A stretch of DNA of 64,000 nt, taken from the NCBI RefSeq assembly GCF_024323335.1, contig NC_066579.1, positions 132,734,354 to 132,798,353 on the forward strand, read 5' to 3'. Below, one piece after another: positions 1 through 10,184 of the stretch. Origin of the DNA: Lathyrus oleraceus (Eukaryota; Streptophyta; Magnoliopsida; Fabales; Fabaceae). The translations under genes were made by a program, and so were the position numbers. Position 1 is the first letter of the stretch. Every line of letters begins with the position of its first letter. The notes under the pieces are model-generated. The model was not told the DNA's origin and made no database searches. It worked only from the letters and a program-made list of their open reading frames with translations.

Positions 1-496
1 ATTTCTTAGGCACGGGCACAATATTGGCCACCCATTGAGGATATGTAGAAGTCACCAGAAACCCCGCATCAATTTGCTTCTGAACCTCCTCCTTGATTTT
101 TACTGCCATATCAGGATGAGTTCTTCTAAGCTTTTGCTTCACAGGCACACACTCAGGCTTCAAAGGTAGGAAATGTTGCACGATATCAGTATCTAGACCA
201 GGCATGTCTTCATATGACCAGGCAAAGACGTCGACATATTCTTGTAGCAACTCAATCAACCCCTTCTTAACAGACTCTTCCAAGAGTGCTCCAATCTTCA
301 CTTCTCGCACACAATCTTCAGACCCCAAATTAACTGTTTCCAGATTCTCAAGATGCGGTTGAATGATCTTCTCTTCATGCTCAAGTAGACGGGTAATCTC
401 GTCAGGAATCTCTTCAACGTCATCTTCTTCCGCCTCAAATACAGGGAATTCAAAGTTGGGAGATGGTGTTGGATCATTATGTTCAATGGGTTTCAT
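1..496 (-). CDS. Ogre-1 reverse transcriptase, N-terminal part (partial)
   Basis: An open minus-strand frame runs from an ATG at 496-494 off the left edge. It begins MKPIEHNDP, passes an acidic stretch, and contains EYVDVFAWSYEDMPG, then VQHFLPLKPECVPVKQ, and ends PQWVANIVPVPKK. These are the characteristic N-terminal blocks of Ty3/gypsy RT of the Ogre/Tat lineage: the FAWSYEDMPG entry motif, then the first fingers motif. No stop is seen in the visible 165 codons. In Ogre elements this exon is joined to protease by splicing, so the ATG need not be a real initiation codon. A candidate splice acceptor (tatgcag) lies just upstream at 507-501. Confidence 0.85.
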   Translation of the reverse strand, partial: MKPIEHNDPTPSPNFEFPVFEAEEDDVEEIPDEITRLLEHEEKIIQPHLENLETVNLGSEDCVREVKIGALLEESVKKGLIELLQEYVDVFAWSYEDMPGLDTDIVQHFLPLKPECVPVKQKLRRTHPDMAVKIKEEVQKQIDAGFLVTSTYPQWVANIVPVPKK

Positions 497-500
497 CAGC

Positions 501-745
501 CTGCATAATAATTTTGGATATAAAGAGCTTTTAAAATTCAAGCAAGGCAAATCATTATGCAGATGAAAAATATTGATTTTATTTTATCTTTAAAGGGTTT
601 TATGTGATCCAATTTCATGCAAAAAGCGAAAAGGGAAAATAATTGGAAAAACAAACATTTAACATGAATTTATTGAATGAAAGTATCATTGTATTTATGC
701 GCCAACAATGTCATCACTTCTCCTTTTGGCATGGGAGAAGGGTTT
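501..745 (-). other. Probable Ogre-1 intron between protease and reverse transcriptase
   Basis: This non-coding gap of about 245 bases separates the protease stop at 746 from the RT frame. Ogre elements are known to carry a spliced intron at this point. On the minus strand the gap is T-rich and ends in AATTATTATGCAG, a reasonable 3' splice site, directly before the RT exon. I could not fix the donor: the GT dinucleotides nearest the protease end do not give the phase the acceptor needs. The intron may therefore begin elsewhere, or the site may have mutated. Confidence 0.55.
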
Positions 746-1299
746 TTAAACACAATGAACATTACTTTGACTTATGGATGACCGTGGAATATCCACAACG
801 ACCCAATTATTGCAGATCCCTCCAGGGATGATGAAATTGCCAGAATCCTCTTCCAAAATGGCAGCAGCCTCTTCGTCTTGACCAGTGTGGATAAATCCAC
901 CACTCTTGAACAAACCTTGCTTGTTGAAGACCCCAGAAGAAAAGCCTATGCCAGCCCGGGACTTATTGTCTTTTAACTCAATCATTTGCCCCAAACCCGC
1001 AGTTGCACCATGCTCAATGGCCAACTTTGCATCTTTATAGGAAACAAATGAAAGAGTTCCCTTCTTAATAGGTTCAGCAATAGATAAAGCTTGGAACGGA
1101 GTTCCAACTTCATCCTCAGCATCTATATATGAGAAGGAAGACAAATGGGTAACCAGGAGAGCCTTTTCTCCCCCTACCACCACCAGCTTCTTATTCTTTA
1201 CAAATTTCAGTTTCTGGTGTAGGGTGGATGTCACGGCACCTGCCTCGTGAATCCATGGTCTGCCTAGGAGACAGCTATACGATGGATGAATGTCCATAA
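746..1299 (-). CDS. Ogre-1 protease region, C-terminal part (split by Tekay-1)
   Basis: This open frame starts in the 5-bp target duplication of the Tekay-1 insertion. It contains MDIHPSYSCLLGRPWIHEAG, the conserved segment that follows the retropepsin domain in Ogre/Tat pro-pol. The rest is a linker to the intron with a GIGFSSG motif and ends at 746. Across the inserted element it continues directly from the frame ending at 9585, which reads FQVM at its end. The Tekay insertion therefore broke a frame that was still open here. The product would be part of the gag-pro polyprotein, not a host protein. Confidence 0.82.
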
Positions 1300-1936
1300 T
1301 GTAACACCCTTCTAAAATACCCCAATGTTTAATAATAAAATAACAACAATTAAATCATACATATCAGAGTAATCATACATCTCAAGGGTGTCACATAACA
1401 ACTTCTTCACAAAAGTCAACGTAAAATCAGTCATGCTCAATTTTATTCAACATAAATCTTCTTTAACAATACGCAGCGGATAAAATATTTCAACATCTGT
1501 AATTCATCAAAATTAACATTTATTCAACAATTCAAACATCCCGTCCCGATGTTACATCTATCAGAGCATGACCCTCTAACCACACTAGACTTCAAGCACT
1601 AGCTTCTATTCGACTCACTGCTCGTTACCTGAAAAATATAGCTGTAAGGGTGAGTTCCTCAATCGATATAACAAATATTATAAATTATCATGTTATGTTA
1701 AGTAATTCTACACGTTAATCACCCTAATTATATCATGCATTAGACAACGGCACAGTCAACTCAATTATCATATTCAAACACAACGTAAAGGCAACTCAAT
1801 AACAACATAAAATGCAACTCAATGAGACTCGACTCTTCATGCATGTGGTACCATTTGGAGTAAAACTCCCAACTTAAAATCATTGCCAGTTTAGTGGGCA
1901 TCAAGGCATAAGCCTTCAACTTTCAACTTAAAATTT

Positions 1937-2066
1937 TGCCAATCCAGGCCAACGTGGTGTGAGCAAAAGCCCCATATTTTTGCCAATCCAGGCCAACGTG
2001 GTGTGAGCAAAAGCCCCATATTTTTGCCAATCCAGGCCAACGTGGTGTGAGCAAAAGCCCCGACTT
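1937..2066. repeat. 44-bp tandem repeat, three copies, in Tekay-1 3' LTR
   Basis: Three head-to-tail units start at 1937, 1981 and 2025. Each begins TGCCAATCCAGGCCAACGTG and ends in an AAAAGCCCC stretch; the third diverges at its end. The same three units occur in the other LTR at about 8336-8465. The array follows a GGTACC anchor (about 1847) that Tekay-2 also has before its own, different, tandem duplication. Confidence 0.95.
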
Positions 2067-2441
2067 AATGCATATGAATGTATATGTCATGTACGACTTG
2101 AAAGCTCAACAACATAATAACAACAGCCACATAACAGCTTTTCAACAGAACAACTCATAATCAACTTTGGCTCTTCAGCCTACAACTCAGTAATTCTCAA
2201 CAAATCAACTTAGAATCAACGTTGGCTCATCGGCCTACAACTTAATAATTTCAACAAGGCAACTAAAAATCAACTTTTCAACATTTTTGCATCAACATTT
2301 CACAACCATAAACCTAATAAATTCATTCCTCACAATTAACTATGATAGGCCAGCTACCACTTGCACTCACAACATAAAATCAACTATTTTTCCATTCTGC
2401 AAAGACTCTGCTCAACTGGAGGGAGTCGGCGCAAAAGCCCT

Positions 2442-2560
2442 ATGCGTCGACGCATACAGTCGACGCTTAGCTCACTGGTCGGCGCAAAACTACCATGCGT
2501 CGACGCATGCAGTCAGCGCATGCCTCACGGGTCAGCGCACGCCGACCCTATGGTCGACCG
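2442..2560. repeat. GTCGAC palindrome island in Tekay-1 3' LTR
   Basis: A GC-rich island in otherwise AT-rich LTR sequence. The perfect 14-bp palindrome ATGCGTCGACGCAT occurs at 2442-2455 and 2495-2508, 53 bp apart. Each is followed by a shorter relative (GTCGACGC at 2459, a GTCAGCGCAT near 2512) and preceded by GGTCGGCGCAAAA-like sequence, so the unit is duplicated. The same island is in the 5' LTR near 8840-8960. By position it lies about 0.5 kb downstream of the LTR TATA box in the transcribed direction. Confidence 0.9.
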
Positions 2561-3046
2561 CTCGCGCGCAGACTCAGATTTTTCTGAGTTTTCCAGGGTT
2601 CTGTTAGCTTACGTTTCACAGGTTTTCCGGCCGTTTCCTCAACTACAACCATCTCTAAACAGAACCATTCGTCCGGTAAATTGGTAGCGCCGATTCAAGT
2701 TTTTAATTGGGATTCGTACCCTGGTCTAACATTTTTGACTCACACAACTATCAATTCAATTTACAGTTTTTAACACGGTTTATTCAACGTCAATTTCAGC
2801 ATATACAGTTCCAATTAGGGTTAAAATCAACGGCTTCTCACTACCCATGACATGTTATTCTATAATACCCATTAAACGACGATAAACCCCCCTTACCTGA
2901 GATAATCCGGCAATTCTCGAAGCTTTAGCTTTTCCGTTCTTCAACCGCTGCTCTACAGCTCTTTGCCCTTTTTCTCTTCTCTGCAGCTTCTCTGAGTTTC
3001 ACGTGAAATTTCTTTGTTAAGAATGAAACCCTTTTCTTTATTCCCC

Positions 3047-3060
3047 CTTATATATATTTT
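3047..3060 (-). promoter_or_regulatory. TATA box of Tekay-1 LTR (3' copy)
   Basis: On the minus strand the LTR reads AATATATATAAGGGGG here, a good TATA element with suitable position and orientation for the LTR promoter. The functional copy in the 5' LTR lies at about 9446-9459. Start site not determined. Confidence 0.6.
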
Positions 3061-3185
3061 CCAAATATTATTATTCCCAAAATATTAATAATAATAAAAT
3101 CCAAAATTCCAATTATTTAATTAAATTAATCATTTAATTATTAATTTAAATTAAATAAGTGTCTTATTTCTCTTGGGGTGTTACA

Positions 3186-3198
3186 ACTCTCCCCCACT
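3186..3198 (-). other. Tekay-1 polypurine tract
   Basis: On the minus strand AGTGGGGGAGAGT lies directly before the 3' LTR terminus (TGTAACACCC). That is the expected position and composition for the plus-strand DNA primer of reverse transcription. Confidence 0.9.
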
Positions 3199-3227
3199 AA
3201 AAGAGTTTTCGTCCTCGAAAACATACC

Positions 3228-6200
3228 TCAAGCAAATAACTCTGGATAGGACTCTTTCATCTGACTCTCCAGCTCCCAAGTCACATTGCCACCTGCTGGT
3301 CCTCCCCAAGCTACCTTCACTAAGGCAATCTCTTTACCCCGCAACTGCTTCAACTCTCGATCCTCAATCCTCATAGGCGATGTTTCAACAGTCAGGTTAT
3401 CTCTCACCTGTACATCATCTACTTGGATCACATGCGACGGATCATGAATATACCTCCTCAACTGAGACACATGAAAAACCTCATGCAAATTCGCAAGCGA
3501 TGGCGGTAAAGCGATACGATAGGCTACTTCTCCTATCCTCTCCAAAATCTGATAAGGACCAATAAATCGCGGTGTCAACTTCTTCGACTTCAAAGCTCGA
3601 CCAACACCAGTTATCGGAGTGACACGAAGAAACACATGATCCCCCTCTTGGAACTCAAGTGACTTCCTCCTCTTATCATGATAACTCTTCTGACGACTCT
3701 GAGCAATTCTCATCTTCTCCTGAATCATCTTAATCTTTTCCGTAGTTTGTTGAATAATCTCCGGTCCAATCACAGCACTCTCACCGGACTCATACCAACA
3801 TAACGGTGTCCGACATCTCCTACCATACAAAGCTTCAAACGGTGCCATACCAATACTCGAATGAAAACTATTGTTGTAGGTAAACTCAATCAAAGGCAAA
3901 TAACAATCCCAAGCACCTCCCTTTTCCAAAACACAAGCTCTCAAAAGATCCTCTAATGACTGAATCGTCCTCTCAGTCTGACCGTCAGTCTGCGGATGAT
4001 ATGCAGAACTCAATCTCAGCTTAGTTCCCAAAGCTCTCTGCAAACCTTCCCAGAATTTCGATGTAAATCTAGGATCTCTGTCTGAAACAATACTAGACGG
4101 AATACCATGCAAACTTACAATCTTCTCAATATACAACTCAGCTAGTCTTTCTAACGGATAATCCATTCTGATCGGAATGAAACGAGCCGACTTCGTCAAT
4201 CTATCCACAATCACCCAAATAGCTTCAAAATTCTTACTTGTCCTCGGTAAACCAGAAACAAAATCCATACTGATACTATCCCATTTCCACTCTGGAATCG
4301 CCAACGGTTGCATTAGCCCAGACGGCTGCTGATGCTCAATCTTTGACTTCTGACACGTCAAACAAGAATAAACGAAACTCGCGATATCTCTTTTCATTCC
4401 CGGCCACCAAAATAACTTCTTCAAATCATGATACATCTTCGTAGCTCCAGGATGAATACTCAACCCACTACGATGTCCTTCTTCAAGAATACTCTTCTTA
4501 AGTTCGGTAACATCCGGAACACACACCCGACTACCAAATTTCAAAATACCAGTCTCATCAATTCTGAATTCTCCACCTTGACCTTGACTCACTAGAGTCA
4601 ACTTATCAACCAAAAGCACATCAGATTTCTGACCCTCTCTGATCTCATCCAGAATACCACTTGTTAATTTCAACATTCCCAATTTAACTCTATTGTGAGT
4701 ACTCTCACACACCAAACTCAAATCTCTAAACTGTTCGATTAGATCCAACTCCTTAACCATTAGCATAGACATATGCAATGATTTCCGACTCAACGCATCA
4801 ACCACCACATTTGCTTTACCCGGATGGTAATTCAAACCAAAGTCATAATCCTTCAGAAACTCTAACCATCTCCTCTGTCTCATATTCAGCTCTTTCTGAT
4901 CAAACAAATACTTCAAACTTTTATGGTCACTGAAAACTTCAAATCTTGACCCATACAAGTAATGTCTCCATAACTTCAGAACAAACACTACAGCCGCCAA
5001 CTCTAAATCGTGCGTCGGATAGTTCCTCTCATGAACCCTCAGCTGTCTTGAAGCATAAGCTATAACCTGCTTATTCTGCATCAACACGCCACCCAAACCC
5101 AACAATGAAGCATCACAGTAAACTTCAAATGGTTCCGACGAACTCGGTAATGTCAGAATAGGAGCAGTAGTTAACCTTCTCTTTAACTCTTGGAAACCTT
5201 CTTCACATTTTGAGTCCCAAACAAATGCTTGTCCCTTTCTAGTCAACATCGTCAACGGTAACGCCAACTTAGAAAACCCTTCAATGAACTTCCTATAATA
5301 ACCAGCCAAACCAAGAAAACTTCGAATCTCAGCAACAGACTTCGGGGCTTCCCACTTAGATACCGCTTCTATCTTAGAAGGATCAACAGCAACACCACCT
5401 CTTGAAATCACATGGCCAAGAAAACTTACCTCTTCTAACCAAAACTCACACTTGGACAATTTAGCAAATAATTTCTTTTCTCGTAGAACTTCCAAAACCA
5501 CTCTCAAATGCTCAGCATGCCTTTCTTCCGATTTCGAATACACCAAAATATCATCAATAAATACCACGACAAACTTGTCTAGGTATGGATGGAAAATCCT
5601 ATTCATATACTCCATAAATACTCCAGGTGCATTAGTTACACCAAAAGGCATTACAGAATACTCATAATGTCCATACCTTGTCCTGAAAGCAGTCTTCTGA
5701 ATATCCTCAGTCTTCACACGTATCTGATGATACCCAGATCTCAAATCTATCTTGCTGAACACACTTGCACCAACCAACTGATCCATCAAATCATCAATCC
5801 TCGGCAAAGGATACCGATTCTTGATCGTCACTTTATTCAGTTGCCTGTAGTCCACACACAACCTCATAGTACCTTCTTTCTTCTTAACCAATAGCACTGG
5901 CGCACCCCACGGTGACACACTCGGACGAATAAATTTCTTATCCAACAGATCTTCCAACTGACTCTTCAATTCAGTTAACTCAACAGCAGACATACGGTAC
6001 GGAGCCATCGATATCGGTCTAGTACCAGGTACCAAATCAATCGAGAACTCCACTTCGCGTTCTGGTGGTAATTCATTCACCTCTTCAGGAAACACATCGG
6101 GAAAATCACGCACCACGGCTAGATCACAAATCACCATCTTATCCTTGGCCTCTAAAGTTGCTAACAGCATAAACAATTCTGCCCCATCAGCTACTTCTTC

Positions 6201-7586
6201 ATTCACCTGCCTTGCTGATAGAAACAAACTCTTCCCTTCCTCAATCTCAGGAAAGACTACCGTCTTATCAAAACAATTTATAGAAACTCGGTTAAACACC
6301 AACCAGTTCATACCCAGAATAACATCAATCTGCACTAGTGGAAGGCACACTAGGTCCATCCCAAAGTCTCTACCAAAAATACTCAAAGGACAATTTAAAC
6401 AAACCGAAGTAGTAGTCACTGAACCCTTCGCAGGAGTATCAATTACCATACTTCCAAACATCTCAGATACCTCTAACTTAAGTTTCACAGCACAATCCAA
6501 AGATATAAAGGAATGAGTCGCACCTGTGTCAATAATAGCTACAAGAGGAAAGCCATTAATATAACACGTACCTCGGATCAAACGATCATCTGCAGAAGTC
6601 TCAGAACCCGATAAAGCAAAGACCTTGCCTCCTGACTGATTCCCTTTCTTCGGCTTCCGACACTGACTTCCAATATGCCCTTCTTCGCCACAATTAAAAC
6701 AAATCACTTCCTTGTGCTTGCAATCAGCTATTGCATGCCCAGTCTTACCACAGCGAAAACACCTCTTCACTTCAGCAGTACATACATTACTCTTATGACC
6801 AGCCTGACCACATTTGAAGCAAACTATACCAGTAGGAGCACCTCCCCTACTAGTCCTCTGAGCCGGAGCAGCTACTTGCTTCCCTTTTCCAGCTGGAACA
6901 TCATACGGCTTGCCACGGTTTTGATGTTGCTTGCCTCTGCGATCACTGACAATCTTGTAATGAGCATTATTGTCCTCTTCAAATATCCTGCAGCTATCAA
7001 CCAACTCAGTAAAAATGCGTATCTTCTGATACCCAACAACCTTCTTAATTTCAGAGCGCAATCCATTTTCAAACTTGATGCACTTTGAAAATTCAGCACC
7101 AGCACCAGTGTAATGAGGATAAAATTTGGACAACTCCACAAATTTCGCAGCATAATCCGTGACAGACATGTTTCCTTGCTTCAGCTCAAGGAATTCAATC
7201 TCCTTCTTACCACGGACATCCTCTGGATAATACTTCCTCAGAAATTCCCTACGGAATACATCCCAAGTAACGTCTTCACCCGCCACGGTCAACCTCTCGT
7301 GAGTCTCTAGCCACCAGTCATCAGCTTCGACTGCTAGCATGTGAGTACCATACCGAACCTTCTGAGCTGGAGTGCAATCCATAACACGGAAGATTCTCTC
7401 AATCTCTTTCAACCATCCCAAGGCTGCATCAGGATCATGCTTCCCTTTAAACACCGGCGGATTCTCTCTCTGAAAAGTCGCCAAGCTACGTGATCCAGCA
7501 TCTCCACCAGCATTTGGCAAGTTCTGCACAGCTTGTGCCATTGCTTGCATTGCGGCAGCCATTGCAGCGTCATTCCTTCCAGCCAT
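3228..7586 (-). CDS. Tekay-1 gag-pol polyprotein, intact
   Basis: A 1452-codon frame with no stop. In order: a capsid-type gag region (about 50-200); three CCHC zinc knuckles near residues 254, 273 and 292; retropepsin with DTGATHSF near 349; reverse transcriptase with [10 protein letters not shown] near 570 and FIDDIL near 675; RNase H with the [11 protein letters not shown] motif near 825; integrase with a zinc-binding region and the catalytic D, D and E all present ([26 protein letters not shown]); and a C-terminal chromodomain-like tail ([12 protein letters not shown]...VTWE). The ATG (MAGRND) lies about 100 bases after the primer binding site, the natural start. All catalytic motifs I could check are present, so the element could be autonomous. 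Confidence 0.95.
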   Translation of the reverse strand: MAGRNDAAMAAAMQAMAQAVQNLPNAGGDAGSRSLATFQRENPPVFKGKHDPDAALGWLKEIERIFRVMDCTPAQKVRYGTHMLAVEADDWWLETHERLTVAGEDVTWDVFRREFLRKYYPEDVRGKKEIEFLELKQGNMSVTDYAAKFVELSKFYPHYTGAGAEFSKCIKFENGLRSEIKKVVGYQKIRIFTELVDSCRIFEEDNNAHYKIVSDRRGKQHQNRGKPYDVPAGKGKQVAAPAQRTSRGGAPTGIVCFKCGQAGHKSNVCTAEVKRCFRCGKTGHAIADCKHKEVICFNCGEEGHIGSQCRKPKKGNQSGGKVFALSGSETSADDRLIRGTCYINGFPLVAIIDTGATHSFISLDCAVKLKLEVSEMFGSMVIDTPAKGSVTTTSVCLNCPLSIFGRDFGMDLVCLPLVQIDVILGMNWLVFNRVSINCFDKTVVFPEIEEGKSLFLSARQVNEEVADGAELFMLLATLEAKDKMVICDLAVVRDFPDVFPEEVNELPPEREVEFSIDLVPGTRPISMAPYRMSAVELTELKSQLEDLLDKKFIRPSVSPWGAPVLLVKKKEGTMRLCVDYRQLNKVTIKNRYPLPRIDDLMDQLVGASVFSKIDLRSGYHQIRVKTEDIQKTAFRTRYGHYEYSVMPFGVTNAPGVFMEYMNRIFHPYLDKFVVVFIDDILVYSKSEERHAEHLRVVLEVLREKKLFAKLSKCEFWLEEVSFLGHVISRGGVAVDPSKIEAVSKWEAPKSVAEIRSFLGLAGYYRKFIEGFSKLALPLTMLTRKGQAFVWDSKCEEGFQELKRRLTTAPILTLPSSSEPFEVYCDASLLGLGGVLMQNKQVIAYASRQLRVHERNYPTHDLELAAVVFVLKLWRHYLYGSRFEVFSDHKSLKYLFDQKELNMRQRRWLEFLKDYDFGLNYHPGKANVVVDALSRKSLHMSMLMVKELDLIEQFRDLSLVCESTHNRVKLGMLKLTSGILDEIREGQKSDVLLVDKLTLVSQGQGGEFRIDETGILKFGSRVCVPDVTELKKSILEEGHRSGLSIHPGATKMYHDLKKLFWWPGMKRDIASFVYSCLTCQKSKIEHQQPSGLMQPLAIPEWKWDSISMDFVSGLPRTSKNFEAIWVIVDRLTKSARFIPIRMDYPLERLAELYIEKIVSLHGIPSSIVSDRDPRFTSKFWEGLQRALGTKLRLSSAYHPQTDGQTERTIQSLEDLLRACVLEKGGAWDCYLPLIEFTYNNSFHSSIGMAPFEALYGRRCRTPLCWYESGESAVIGPEIIQQTTEKIKMIQEKMRIAQSRQKSYHDKRRKSLEFQEGDHVFLRVTPITGVGRALKSKKLTPRFIGPYQILERIGEVAYRIALPPSLANLHEVFHVSQLRRYIHDPSHVIQVDDVQVRDNLTVETSPMRIEDRELKQLRGKEIALVKVAWGGPAGGNVTWELESQMKESYPELFA

Positions 7587-7682
7587 TTCAACTTATCAAT
7601 ACAACACAACTTAAAGTTAGATTGGTAACAATACACAATTGTTAGACAAAACGACACGACAACTGGCCGGACGGACCGACCT

Positions 7683-7694
7683 GCTCTGATACCA
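7683..7694 (-). other. Tekay-1 primer binding site
   Basis: On the minus strand TGGTATCAGAGC lies four bases inside the 5' LTR end. This is the complement of the 3' end of plant initiator tRNA-Met, the usual primer for chromoviruses. Confidence 0.92.
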
Positions 7695-7698
7695 CTAA

Positions 7699-9584
7699 TG
7701 TAACACCCTTCTAAAATACCCCAATGTTTAATAATAAAATAACAACAATTAAATCATACATATCAGAGTAATCATACATCTCAAGGGTGTCACATAACAA
7801 CTTCTTCACAAAAGTCAACGTAAAATCAGTCATGCTCAATTTTATTCAACATAAATCTTCTTTAACAATACGCAGCGGATAAAATATTTCAACATCTGTA
7901 ATTCATCAAAATTAACATTTATTCAACAATTCAAACATCCCGTCCCGATGTTACATCTATCAGAGCATGACCCTCTAACCACACTAGACTTCAAGCACTA
8001 GCTTCTATTCGACTCACTGCTCGTTACCTGAAAAATATAGCTGTAAGGGTGAGTTCCTCAATCGATATAACAAATATTATAAATTATCATGTTATGTTAA
8101 GTAATTCTACACGTTAATCACCCTAATTATATCATGCATTAGACAACGGCACAGTCAACTCAATTATCATATTCAAACACAACGTAAAGGCAACTCAATA
8201 ACAACATAAAATGCAACTCAATGAGACTCGACTCTTCATGCATGTGGTACCATTTGGAGTAAAACTCCCAACTTAAAATCATTGCCAGTTTAGTGGGCAT
8301 CAAGGCATAAGCCTTCAACTTTCAACTTAAAATTTTGCCAATCCAGGCCAACGTGGTGTGAGCAAAAGCCCCATATTTTTGCCAATCCAGGCCAACGTGG
8401 TGTGAGCAAAAGCCCCATATTTTTGCCAATCCAGGCCAACGTGGTGTGAGCAAAAGCCCCGACTTAATGCATATGAATGTATATGTCATGTACGACTTGA
8501 AAGCTCAACAACATAATAACAACAGCCACATAACAGCTTTTCAACAGAACAACTCATAATCAACTTTGGCTCTTCAGCCTACAACTCAGTAATTCTCAAC
8601 AAATCAACTTAGAATCAACGTTGGCTCATCGGCCTACAACTTAATAATTTCAACAAGGCAACTAAAAATCAACTTTTCAACATTTTTGCATCAACATTTC
8701 ACAACCATAAACCTAATAAATTCATTCCTCACAATTAACTATGATAGGCCAGCTACCACTTGCACTCACAACATAAAATCAACTATTTTTCCATTCTGCA
8801 AAGACTCTGCTCAACTGGAGGGAGTCGGCGCAAAAGCCCTATGCGTCGACGCATACAGTCGACGCTTAGCTCACTGGTCGGCGCAAAACTACCATGCGTC
8901 GACGCATGCAGTCAGCGCATGCCTCACGGGTCAGCGCACGCCGACCCTATGGTCGACCGCTCGCGCGCAGACTCAGATTTTTCTGAGTTTTCCAGGGTTC
9001 TGTTAGCTTACGTTTCACAGGTTTTCCGGCCGTTTCCTCAACTACAACCATCTCTAAACAGAACCATTCGTCCGGTAAATTGGTAGCGCCGATTCAAGTT
9101 TTTAATTGGGATTCGTACCCTGGTCTAACATTTTCGACTCACACAACTATCAATTCAATTTACAGTTTTTAACACGGTTTATTCAACGTCAATTTCAGCA
9201 TATACAGTTCCAATTAGGGTTAAAATCAACGGCTTCTCACTACCCATGACATGTTATTCTATAATACCCATTAAACGACGATAAACCCCCCTTACCTGAG
9301 ATAATCCGGCAATTCTCGAAGCTTTAGCTTTTCCGTTCTTCAACCGCTGCTCTACAGCTCTTTGCCCTTTTTCTCTTCTCTGCAGCTTCTCTGAGTTTCA
9401 CGTGAAATTTCTTTGTTAAGAATGAAACCCTTTTCTTTATTCCCCCTTATATATATTTTCCAAATATTATTATTCCCAAAATATTAATAATAATAAAATC
9501 CAAAATTCCAATTATTTAATTAAATTAATCATTTAATTATTAATTTAAATTAAATAAGTGTCTTATTTCTCTTGGGGTGTTACA
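7699..9584 (-). repeat. Tekay-1 5' LTR
   Basis: Right-hand 1886-bp LTR, the promoter copy, with the same termini, 44-bp triplication and palindrome island as the 3' LTR. The only difference I noticed by eye is one T/C substitution, so the two copies have had little time to diverge. Confidence 0.95.
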
Positions 9585-10184
9585 CATAACCTGGAAGGTA
9601 ATCTGGAAATCACTTGGTCCGATTTTGACTGGGAGATCAACCTCACCAATCACAGTTTTGTGAGACCCATCGAAAGCCTTCACAACTACTCCACTCTGCC
9701 TCATGGGAGGCCCCTGATATGATAACTTCGTAAGAGTGGTCTTCGGCAATACATTCAATGATGACCCAGTGTCCACCAATACATTTGACATGGCGTCATC
9801 CTTGCAGCTTATAGATATATGTAATGCCAAGTTATGGTCTCTTCCCTTCTCGGGGAGATCAGCATCACAAAAACTCAGGTTGTTACAAGCGGTGATGTTT
9901 GCAACAATGCTATCAAATTGTTCTATCGTGACATCGTGATCTACGTACGCCACATCCAACACCTTTTGCAGAGCCTCTCGGTGTGGTTCTGAATTCAATA
10001 GTAGTGATAACACAGATATTTTGGATGGCTTCTGCAGAAGCTGGTCTACAACGTTGTACTCGCTTCTCTTGATGAGCCTTAGCATCTCATCACAATCTTC
10101 TTTCGTATTGCTACTCGGGCCAGCAGAAGCAGGAGTTTTCAATATGAAGGAGGGCTTAGCAACAAGTGTCGGATTCGGAGTGCT
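9585..10184 (-). CDS. Ogre-1 protease region, N-terminal part (between two insertions)
   Basis: An open frame between the Athila-type insertion (right) and Tekay-1 (left). It contains the retropepsin active site in the context VLVDTGSSLNVLPKTTL, preceded by a linker with NLSFCDADLPEKGRDHNLALHI, which is typical of Ogre/Tat polyproteins. Its right edge is the 5-bp duplication gtgct left by the Athila element; upstream gag sequence resumes at 22401 in frame. Its left edge is the Tekay-1 duplication cataa. The aspartate, the flap region and the following hydrophobic strands look normal. Confidence 0.88.

Larger units (their letters stand above)
1300..3185 (-). repeat. Tekay-1 3' LTR
   Basis: Left-hand copy of the 1886-bp LTR, which is the 3' LTR because the element reads on the minus strand. 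On the plus strand it begins TGTAACACCC and ends GGGTGTTACA, an inverted terminal repeat longer than the minimal TG/CA. It carries three 44-bp tandem units, a palindrome-rich GC island (2442-2560) and a TATA box near 3047-3060. Confidence 0.95.
1300..9584 (-). mobile_element. Tekay/Del-type chromovirus Tekay-1, complete and apparently intact
   Basis: Complete Ty3/gypsy retrotransposon of 8285 bp on the minus strand: LTRs at 1300-3185 and 7699-9584 (1886 bp each), a 5-bp target duplication (cataa at 1295-1299 and 9585-9589), TG...CA ends, a primer binding site for initiator tRNA-Met, a polypurine tract and one uninterrupted gag-pol frame. I noticed a single LTR substitution by eye (T near 2736 against C near 9135), so the insertion looks recent. 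The C-terminal chromodomain-like tail places it among chromoviruses, most like Tekay/Del. It sits in the Ogre-1 protease gene. Confidence 0.95.

Noticed and set aside
1937..2066. Three 44-bp units considered as a CRISPR-like or iteron array
   Set aside because: Units are contiguous with no variable spacers, are part of a plant LTR, and are duplicated exactly in the other LTR.
2287..2687. Open frames of about 106-108 codons across the palindrome island of each Tekay-1 LTR (also 8686-9086)
   Set aside because: They are open only because the GC-rich island lacks stops, they lie antisense to the element, and they have no recognisable domain.
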